Shown here piece by piece: positions 6,680 to 11,752 of a DNA stretch of 11,752 nucleotides. The position numbers and the translations under genes were made by a program. This DNA is from Proteiniphilum sp. UBA5267. GTDB taxonomy: Bacteria; Bacteroidota; Bacteroidia; Bacteroidales; Dysgonomonadaceae. Every line of letters begins with the position of its first letter. The first letter of the stretch is position 1. The DNA lies in the NCBI GenBank assembly GCA_002411515.1, contig DHTF01000048.1, positions 3,677 to 15,428 on the forward strand, given 5' to 3'. The notes below the pieces were generated by a model that was given only the letters and a program-made list of their open reading frames with translations, did no database searches and was not told the origin of the DNA.

Positions 6680-8917
6680 ATGACTTCATTTATACAAACC
6701 GCAAAAAAAAGGACAAGGAGAACAGGCATCCTGTTATGCACATTACTCCTCATACTTTTCACCACTCAACAATGCAGTGGACCCGAAGAGATTATCGAGC
6801 AACCCGAGGAAACGGGGAAGAAGGATCCTCCCAATGAAGAAAAACCAGGGAACAACGACCCGAAAGAAAACACCAAAGTGGATAAGTCGGGAGGAAAAGT
6901 TTTTAAAGACAAAATCACCCTCGTTGTTCCGGCCGATGCATTCAATACACCGGTCACCATGGAGATTACAGTACAAACCGACGGTGCGGTAATGGAGGAG
7001 TTTGAGGCTTCGCCCTACTACAAGATAAAGCTTCCGCGCAATTTTGCAAAGCCCATTCAATTACAACTACTTGCCGACACCGAAATCACTGAGAATGAAA
7101 TTTACTTTCGCATTACCACCCCAGGAATAGAGATCAGCTCGCAGCAGGAAGGCAGTTCGGTGATGTGGATCAAGGGAGTAAAAGAAGGTGATTATTACAC
7201 TGCCACAATGGAGCCTTTTGAAGAACCATCCGATGAACAGGGCGAACTGATTGTAGGTCTGGTAAAAAACTATCAGGCATCGAATGAGTCGGGGAGCCGG
7301 GCCATTACTTCTGACAGGAAATGTGTGGTATACGCTCCCCGCTTTTATCATGAAGAAAGCAAAGAGATCGCCCTGCATGTGGAGGAAGCCATAAAAAAGC
7401 TGGAAGCTGTGGGATTCAGTTTTGAGAAGCGAAACAGGCAGATTCAGGTGGAGGTGAAGAAACTCAGTAGTGAGTATGCTTACGGTTACTTTATCCCATC
7501 CCGTTTCAGCAGTGAATACAATAGTCTGGTTATAAACAGTCTGAAGATAAATGAGAAAGAGGAAATCAAGCGCTCCATCATGCATGAGATGACCCACTTC
7601 GTGCAATATTATTACGACCCACGATGGGGCGTAACCAAATCCTTCGTGGGGGGTGATTTTCTATGGATGGATGAGGCTGTGGCAGTGTGGGCAGAAAGCC
7701 TTTATGTGGAGGGCATCTCTTCGGTACAGTTGGGTAACCAGTTCTGTCCCCTGGAGGGTTTCTCTCCACAAACAGGTGAGGAGAAGAATGCACACGGCTA
7801 TGGCATGGCCGGTTTGGTCCGCTGGATGGCCAATCGCTATGGTAATAACAAGATCATAGAGTTACACAGGCAACAGCTTGCCGGTGCAGCCTCGATTTAC
7901 GATGCATTCGATGATGCATTTCCAGATATCTTTCTGGAATATGGGATCTTTCTCCAAGATTATGTCCGCGGAAACGGTGTGAAAGATCTCATTCAATCAA
8001 TGACGCGTGATTATTTGAAACTGAATGACATGAATGAGGTTAAAACCAAAGCTCCTCCTCAATGTAAACCCTACTCAGCCCGGTATGAGAAGATCTTCAT
8101 CAATCCTGATTTTAAGTTGCCCGATAGCAAAATCATCCTTTCCATCAATGTGGAAGGCGGTGTAGATGGTGGAAAAGGACAATATTGTGAGTTGTATCGT
8201 TATGACTCAAAAAAGAAAGAGGTGGTTTTTGCGGAAAGTTTTTACGACTCCTATCAGTTTGAGGATGTAGAATCGCTTCAAGAGAAAAGAGAGATACTCT
8301 ACGTGGTCTACTATCATCCCTACAACAAGGAGTGCGAAGTGAACATGACCGTGCGACTGGAGGAGAAGCTGGAGTTCAAAACCGGAAAAATTAAACTGAC
8401 GATTGATGAGTTAAACAATTACAGTGGGTTCTATTCTGCAACATTCGCCGACGAATTGGTCGTTCCTTTTGAAGAAATGAAGGGAAGTTCCCACTATGCA
8501 GACAATAAGGTAATTTTCACTTCCTCATCAACATATACCAATACCTGGAGCAATATCTTTGACAAAGGAGACTGTACCTGGGATATTACCCTGGAGATAG
8601 ATCCCAAGTCACTGAAAATAATTAAAGGATCAGCATCCAACGTCAGCAATATTTATAATCGGAGTGGGGCCTTGACAAGAAAGCAGAGTTATACACTTAA
8701 TTTCATGGATATTCCCTATATAAAAACTTATACCGACGGCAATTATCGGAGCTACCGCTTTGGTGCATCACAGAGCGATGGCAGTATAGATAAATTTGTC
8801 ACTGCCTTTAGCAACAATCTAGGGGAAATGACCTGGGATGGCTGGAAGACGAAAGAAGTCAATTCCTGGAAACCAAACACAAAATGGTCGATCAGTGCGA
8901 CCCTCGACATAAAATAG
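6680..8917 (+). CDS. Large lipoprotein with ZU5-like domain and gluzincin zinc-peptidase motif
   Basis: A 745-residue predicted lipoprotein. The basic N-terminus (KKRTRR) and hydrophobic core end in a lipobox-like TTQQC with Cys32 as lipid anchor. A low-complexity linker rich in Glu, Pro, Lys and Asn follows (about 34-68). Residues 68-145 (KSGGKVFKDKITLVVPADAF onward) resemble a ZU5-like beta domain. The catalytic region contains HEMTH (302-306), with H302, E303 and H306, then WMDEAVAVWAE (329-339), where E332 could be the third zinc ligand; this HExxH...E layout is typical of gluzincin peptidases. HGYGMAGLVRWMANRYG (372-388) may complete the domain. The C-terminal part (about 565-745) looks beta-rich and is not recognised. 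Acidic residues at +5/+6 after the lipid Cys could favour surface display, though this is only suggestive. The 103-bp T-rich gap upstream suggests its own promoter, but I found no clean consensus. It ends in the terminator at 8951. Substrate unknown. Confidence 0.85.
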   Translation: MTSFIQTAKKRTRRTGILLCTLLLILFTTQQCSGPEEIIEQPEETGKKDPPNEEKPGNNDPKENTKVDKSGGKVFKDKITLVVPADAFNTPVTMEITVQTDGAVMEEFEASPYYKIKLPRNFAKPIQLQLLADTEITENEIYFRITTPGIEISSQQEGSSVMWIKGVKEGDYYTATMEPFEEPSDEQGELIVGLVKNYQASNESGSRAITSDRKCVVYAPRFYHEESKEIALHVEEAIKKLEAVGFSFEKRNRQIQVEVKKLSSEYAYGYFIPSRFSSEYNSLVINSLKINEKEEIKRSIMHEMTHFVQYYYDPRWGVTKSFVGGDFLWMDEAVAVWAESLYVEGISSVQLGNQFCPLEGFSPQTGEEKNAHGYGMAGLVRWMANRYGNNKIIELHRQQLAGAASIYDAFDDAFPDIFLEYGIFLQDYVRGNGVKDLIQSMTRDYLKLNDMNEVKTKAPPQCKPYSARYEKIFINPDFKLPDSKIILSINVEGGVDGGKGQYCELYRYDSKKKEVVFAESFYDSYQFEDVESLQEKREILYVVYYHPYNKECEVNMTVRLEEKLEFKTGKIKLTIDELNNYSGFYSATFADELVVPFEEMKGSSHYADNKVIFTSSSTYTNTWSNIFDKGDCTWDITLEIDPKSLKIIKGSASNVSNIYNRSGALTRKQSYTLNFMDIPYIKTYTDGNYRSYRFGASQSDGSIDKFVTAFSNNLGEMTWDGWKTKEVNSWKPNTKWSISATLDIK

Positions 8918-8950
8918 GAAGGGATCCAATGGAAATTGTCAGTGCCTTAC

Positions 8951-8983
8951 AAAGCAGACCGCCCCTCAGGCGGTCTGCTTTTT
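8951..8983 (+). terminator. Strong intrinsic terminator after the lipoprotein gene
   Basis: A perfect 13-bp stem, AAAGCAGACCGCC (8951-8963) with GGCGGTCTGCTTT (8969-8981), closes a 5-base loop (CCTCA) and is followed by T residues through 8983. It lies 33 bp after the lipoprotein stop. Read on the minus strand the same hairpin has only a short T-run, so termination there would be weaker; it also contains the end of the convergent minus-strand gene. Confidence 0.93.
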
Positions 8984-9163
8984 GTAATGGTACTTCTCTC
9001 TTAGCAGATCTTTCTCTTCTGACGTCAGGGAGGAGAAATAGGCTTTCCAACCGGGACAGAAGTTAATGTGCCACCGCCAGAAACGTCCTGCGAACGACCT
9101 GGGTTTTCGGTCATACTTCGCCCTCAGGGGGCAATTACTACATCTTTGTACCGTTGATTCCAT
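8966..9163 (-). CDS. Small conserved-looking Cys/His protein (hypothetical)
   Basis: A 65-residue protein if translation starts at the ATG at 9163; the same frame also extends to an ATG at 9214 (82 residues). I prefer the shorter form because the extra 17 residues look unremarkable and an A-rich stretch precedes the inner ATG, but this is not settled. The protein is rich in Arg, Lys and Trp and has a CSNCPLR motif (C8, C11), a central SFAGRFWRWHINFCPGWKAY block (H32, C36), and a charged C-terminal helix. A CxxC...HxxxC ligand set could hold zinc or another metal. It recalls small uncharacterised proteins I associate with Bacteroidales, but I could not verify that. It is convergent with the lipoprotein gene, and its TGA lies in the terminator loop. 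No signal peptide or membrane segment is visible. Function unknown. Confidence 0.65.
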   Translation of the reverse strand: MESTVQRCSNCPLRAKYDRKPRSFAGRFWRWHINFCPGWKAYFSSLTSEEKDLLREKYHYKKQTA

Positions 9164-9349
9164 TGAGTTTTTTGATTTAATCGTGATAAACAAATCGGAA
9201 ATCTTTAATCCCATTCTTATTGTAAAAGTAAGATATTCCTTGAAATTAGTGATTATTTGAAAGTAGACTTAAAGAGGTCTTCCATGTTAAATATATTGAA
9301 AATAGATAGGATTGTCACATTCTCTACAATTTTCGTCTTTATCTGTTTG

Positions 9350-9357
9350 TACCTTTG
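9350..9357 (+). promoter_or_regulatory. Bacteroidota -7 box for the TolC-family gene
   Basis: TACCTTTG matches TAnnTTTG exactly, 54 bp before the ATG at 9412, giving a leader of roughly 45-50 bases. The -33 region is weak: a TTTC at 9331-9334 leaves a spacer of about 15, shorter than usual. The match and position support a promoter, since nothing else on the + strand lies between the terminator at 8983 and this gene. Confidence 0.55.
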
Positions 9358-9369
9358 CCATGCGCGTGC

Positions 9370-9393
9370 CAACCATTCAACAAGAATCGGTTG
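9370..9393 (+). promoter_or_regulatory. Imperfect hairpin in the TolC leader
   Basis: CAACCATTC (9370-9378) and GAATCGGTTG (9384-9393) pair across a 5-base loop with one bulged C, 18 bp before the ATG. It would lie near the 5' end of the predicted transcript. It could be an operator half-site pair or a transcript-stabilising stem; neither is shown. Confidence 0.35.
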
Positions 9394-9411
9394 CATAAAA
9401 TAAATTGTCTT

Positions 9412-10590
9412 ATGAAGAAAATACTATTTGTCCTATTCTCGTTGAACTTCCTTCTCCCCGCCCGGGCTCAAAATGCTATAGAGAAAATACTGCAGGAGGT
9501 TGAAACCAACAACACCACGTTGCAGGCGTTGCAAAAAGAGATTGAAGCTAAAAAGTTAGGGAATAAAACAGGAATATGGCTCCCAGATCCTGAAGTAACA
9601 TATGGTCACCTCTGGGGAACACCGCGTGAAATAGGCAATCAAAACGATTTCGGCATTACCCAGTCTTTCGATTTTCCCACGGTTTACATGCACCAGAGCA
9701 AGCTTGCTGGTATGGAAAATCAGAACCTCGACCTGCAATACCAATCTGAAAGGATTAATACATTGCTTCGAGCTAAACAAATCATCATTGAACTGGCTTA
9801 CAACAACGCGTTATCTGAAGATTATGCCAGACGAGTGGAGATTGCCCGCATTATTGTCGATTCCTATCAGAAGAAATTCGACTTGGGTGAAGCAGATGCC
9901 ATCGAGCGAAATAAAGTCCATATGAACCTCGTCACCTGCATGAACAAGAAAGAGAAAATAGACATCGCAAGAGATGCACTCCGGAACGAATTAAAATCTT
10001 TGAACGGAGGAAAAGAGATTGAGTATCACGCAACGGAAATTCCGCTTACTCCTCTGCCCTCGGATTTTAATGAGTGGTACGCTGCGGCGGAAGCCAAAAG
10101 TCCTGCCTTGCAATACCTCAGCAAACAGATCGACATCAACAGACAACAGGTTAAGCTCAGTCGTGCACAGGGGTTACCCAAATTAAGTGCCGGGTATGCC
10201 TCAGAACGTATCCTGGGCGAAAAATTACAAGGTGTGGTAATCGGCGTCTCCATACCGCTTTGGGAAAACAAAAATAACGTGAAGCAGGCAAGAGCAGGAG
10301 TACTATCCTCCGAAGCAGCTCTGGAAGACAACAAAATTCTTTTTTTCAACAGACTGCAAAGCCTGTTCAAGCAATCGGTCAGTCTACAGGAGACAGCGCA
10401 GCAGTATCGGACTGCGCTCACTTCCTATAGCAATGAACCACTTCTAAGAAAAGCACTGGATGCCGGTGAAATATCACTGTTAGATTATCTGCTTGAAGTA
10501 GCGTATTATTATGATGCATTCAACAACATGCTGGAAACGGAACGCGATTATGCACTGGCAGTGGCGGAACTGACCGCTGTAGAATTATAA
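9412..10590 (+). CDS. TolC/CusC-family outer-membrane efflux channel
   Basis: A 392-residue outer-membrane factor that would trimerise and form the exit duct of an RND efflux pump. The ATG at 9412 is chosen because it begins a clear signal peptide, MKKILFVLFSLNFLLPARAQ, with cleavage at ARA/Q; an upstream in-frame TTG at 9355 would bury that signal and overlaps the -7 box. After the signal come an alpha-helical coiled-coil stretch, a beta segment with WLPDPEVTYGHLWGTP (56-71) and ITQSFDFP (82-89), a second long helical region, and the second half-repeat with LPKLSAGY...GVVIGVSIPLWENKNNVKQARA at about 250-300. This two-repeat layout is typical of the family; the length is somewhat short. No lipobox is seen, unlike lipidated enterobacterial CusC. 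The CusA-type pump downstream makes Cu/Ag export its most likely role. Confidence 0.9.
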   Translation: MKKILFVLFSLNFLLPARAQNAIEKILQEVETNNTTLQALQKEIEAKKLGNKTGIWLPDPEVTYGHLWGTPREIGNQNDFGITQSFDFPTVYMHQSKLAGMENQNLDLQYQSERINTLLRAKQIIIELAYNNALSEDYARRVEIARIIVDSYQKKFDLGEADAIERNKVHMNLVTCMNKKEKIDIARDALRNELKSLNGGKEIEYHATEIPLTPLPSDFNEWYAAAEAKSPALQYLSKQIDINRQQVKLSRAQGLPKLSAGYASERILGEKLQGVVIGVSIPLWENKNNVKQARAGVLSSEAALEDNKILFFNRLQSLFKQSVSLQETAQQYRTALTSYSNEPLLRKALDAGEISLLDYLLEVAYYYDAFNNMLETERDYALAVAELTAVEL

Positions 10591-10634
10591 TGTTATCAGT
10601 ACAAAGTTGCGATCTCCATTTTAAACAGATTTTT

Positions 10635-10665
10635 TTTGCTCCAAACAAAATAACCGTTACTTTTG
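10635..10665 (+). promoter_or_regulatory. Consensus Bacteroidota promoter for the HYC_CC_PP gene
   Basis: TTTG (10635-10638), a 19-base spacer, then TACTTTTG (10658-10665) fits the Bacteroidota sigma-ABfr consensus TTTG-N19-TAnnTTTG. It lies 53 bp before the ATG at 10719. It is the best promoter in the window and probably also drives cusA, since no clear promoter is seen in front of that gene. Confidence 0.8.
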
Positions 10666-10667
10666 TA

Positions 10668-10700
10668 AACCTATAACCGTGTATTGTTGTTTTATAGGTT
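10668..10700. promoter_or_regulatory. 9-bp perfect inverted repeat at the presumed transcription start
   Basis: AACCTATAA (10668-10676) and TTATAGGTT (10692-10700) are exact inverted copies separated by 15 bases, starting 2 bases after the -7 box. The position fits an operator for a repressor covering the start site, or a stem-loop at the 5' end of the mRNA. A metal-responsive regulator is a natural guess given the downstream genes. Confidence 0.6.
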
Positions 10701-10718
10701 AGATACCCGAAAGGAAGA

Positions 10719-11195
10719 ATGAAAAGATTTACAGCCATATTATTGCTTCTCTTCATGCTGATGTCCGCAGTACAACCCGTACTGGCGATGCATTTTTGTG
10801 GGGATAAACTATATTCATTCTCCCTGCTACAGACGACCAGTAATACCGGCGACTGCTGCGCGGATATGACCACACGGAAAAAAAGCGACCCCATACAGGG
10901 ACAGCGCGCGGATGGAGAGACCGGGCACTCCAGTATACTGGGTGATAAACACGTTTCCTGCTGCGACATTCAGCTATTGAAACCCAATACCGATGATTAT
11001 CAGAATAAAACCGAACAACCTGTTTCCCGTATTGCCTCAATTTCTTACGAGGGGGTAGCGGCGTTTTTGGTTCCACTTTTTAAATTATCGGAATCCAAAA
11101 CAAACACTTTATCCTTTTTTCTGGATTTCCCACCCAAGGGACTTTTCCTGCAGGATGTGCGTCTACTGACGTATATCTGTATCTACCGGATTTAA
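10719..11195 (+). CDS. HYC_CC_PP-type small exported protein of a metal-efflux locus
   Basis: A 158-residue protein with a Sec signal peptide (1-23, cleavage near VLA/M). It matches the pattern of the small Bacteroidota HYC_CC_PP family: a Cys motif just after the signal (here HFCGDK, 25-30, with Phe for the usual Tyr), CC pairs at 46-47 and 81-82, FPPKG (137-141) and a C-terminal hydrophobic strand ending ICIYRI. Members often sit beside heavy-metal efflux genes, which fits the cusA 180 bp downstream. The His/Cys-rich mature part could bind Cu(I) or Ag(I) in the periplasm; that role is inferred, not known. The region between the CC pairs is polar (TTRKKSDPIQGQRADGETGH). The ATG is preceded by AGGAAG, a purine-rich stretch resembling a Shine-Dalgarno site, and the signal peptide begins directly at it. 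Confidence 0.8.
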   Translation: MKRFTAILLLLFMLMSAVQPVLAMHFCGDKLYSFSLLQTTSNTGDCCADMTTRKKSDPIQGQRADGETGHSSILGDKHVSCCDIQLLKPNTDDYQNKTEQPVSRIASISYEGVAAFLVPLFKLSESKTNTLSFFLDFPPKGLFLQDVRLLTYICIYRI

Positions 11196-11220
11196 TTCCT
11201 AATGAATATTGTATTCAGTG

Positions 11221-11243
11221 GCGGGTAAATATTGTTTACCTGC
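11221..11243. repeat. Inverted repeat between the HYC_CC_PP gene and cusA
   Basis: GCGGGTAAA (11221-11229) and TTTACCTGC (11235-11243) pair over a 5-base loop with one G-T wobble. There is no T-run on either side, so it is not a canonical terminator; it could be an mRNA processing or stabilising stem, or an operator. Confidence 0.45.
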
Positions 11244-11248
11244 AAAAA

Positions 11249-11260
11249 GTTGTATACAAC
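11249..11260. promoter_or_regulatory. Perfect 12-bp palindrome upstream of cusA
   Basis: GTTGTATACAAC is self-complementary over all 12 bases and lies 115 bp before the cusA ATG, five bases after the preceding inverted repeat. Its size suits a dimeric regulator. No promoter consensus is seen beside it. Confidence 0.4.
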
Positions 11261-11375
11261 AGGCACTTCTCCGTGTCGATTATCACGCACAGACCGACAA
11301 CATGATAGGCTTATTCATCGTCTGAACAATCAGTCTATCCAATCAATCACTATAAAATAATAAATCATATTTTCT

Positions 11376-11752
11376 ATGATTAACAAAATCGTAAAGTATT
11401 TCCTTGAAAACAGGTTTATTACTATCCTGTTATTTATCACTATTATAGTTTGGGGAATATCAGTCGCACCTTTTAACTGGGGCAGTTTGCTGCCGAAAGA
11501 TCCGGTTCCGGTAGATGCAATCCCTGATCTCAGTGACAATCAGCAGATTGTCGCAACCGAATGGATGGGGCGCTCTCCCAAAGATATACAAGAGCAGATT
11601 ACCTACCCGCTGACTACCTCATTACTGGGTGTCCCGGGGGTTAAAACCATCCGAAGTACTTCCATGTTTGGGATGTCTTTTATCTACATCATCTTCGAAG
11701 AAGACATCGAATTTTACTGGAGTCGCTCACGCATTCTGGAAAAGCTGAACTC
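11376..11752 (+). CDS. cusA: CusA-type heavy-metal RND efflux pump (3' truncated by window edge)
   Basis: The first 125 residues of an RND inner-membrane pump that normally exceeds 1000 residues. The ATG begins MINKIVKYFLENRFITILL, the usual N-terminal helix. The porter-domain start contains PVDAIPDLSDNQQIVATEWMGRSP (45-68), QITYPLTTSLLGVPGVKTIRS (74-94), MSFIYIIFEE (100-109) and FYWSRSRILEKLN (113-125). The IPDLSDNQ and YW-SRSR-LE-LN combination is the pattern of the Cu/Ag (CusA) branch, as opposed to Zn/Co/Cd CzcA proteins. The pump would be proton-driven and export monovalent copper or silver through the TolC-family channel encoded at 9412. The 180-bp leader holds two inverted repeats and no clear promoter, so expression probably comes from the promoter at 10635. 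A membrane-fusion partner is not in the window and may follow. Confidence 0.93.
   Translation, partial: MINKIVKYFLENRFITILLFITIIVWGISVAPFNWGSLLPKDPVPVDAIPDLSDNQQIVATEWMGRSPKDIQEQITYPLTTSLLGVPGVKTIRSTSMFGMSFIYIIFEEDIEFYWSRSRILEKLN

Noticed and set aside
7067..7606. 179-codon minus-strand open frame inside the lipoprotein gene
   Set aside because: It lies opposite a well-supported coding region containing the HEMTH motif and looks like an antisense shadow.
9164..9214. 17-residue N-terminal extension of the small minus-strand protein
   Set aside because: The extension has no conserved-looking features and the inner ATG gives a compact protein; not excluded, only less likely.
9355..9411. TTG start at 9355 for the TolC-family gene
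   Set aside because: It would add 19 residues ahead of a good signal peptide and sits inside the TACCTTTG -7 box; the ATG at 9412 fits better.
1..11752. Mobile element, phage, CRISPR array or defence system
   Set aside because: I saw no transposase, integrase, phage gene, regularly spaced repeats or known defence gene; the genes present suit a chromosomal core or metabolic region.

Overview
The window looks like a chromosomal segment from a Bacteroidota bacterium, most likely of the order Bacteroidales. The signs are Bacteroidota-type promoter elements (TTTG-N19-TAnnTTTG is clearest upstream of the small metal-associated gene at 10719), start codons without strong Shine-Dalgarno sites, a multi-TM/AraC hybrid regulator, a TonB-dependent receptor, a HYC_CC_PP-type small protein and a CusA-type pump. 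The genus is not determinable from what I can see. All genes but one lie on the + strand. I saw no rRNA, tRNA, CRISPR array, insertion sequence or attachment site.

Left part (1-2655): the 3' end of a small multi-TM protein resembling an ECF-transporter substrate-binding (S) component, a type I phosphoribosyltransferase, and a TonB-dependent outer-membrane receptor whose ATG overlaps the phosphoribosyltransferase stop (ATGA). Together they could form an uptake-and-activation route for a nucleobase-like or vitamin-like compound: outer membrane, then inner membrane, then ribotide formation. The substrate is unknown.

Redox part (2770-5339): a Tat-signal-like DUF362 protein, then 23 bp later a 534-residue polyferredoxin. 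That protein joins a NapH-like membrane half to a NapG-like half through an internal twin-arginine hydrophobic segment. It looks like a one-polypeptide electron conduit across the inner membrane. No nitrate reductase is nearby, so its partner is unknown. A membrane-anchored AraC-type regulator (5407-6576) follows.

Middle (6680-9163): a large lipoprotein with a ZU5-like N-terminal domain and a gluzincin-type zinc peptidase signature (HEMTH ... DEA), ending in a strong intrinsic terminator. Convergent to it is a small cysteine-containing minus-strand gene whose last codons and stop form part of that terminator hairpin.

Right part (9412-11752): a copper/silver efflux locus with a TolC-family outer-membrane channel, a HYC_CC_PP-type small exported protein with its own strong promoter and an inverted repeat at the presumed transcription start, and the beginning of a CusA-type RND pump that runs off the window. 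The membrane-fusion (CusB) subunit is not in view and may lie just beyond the right edge.
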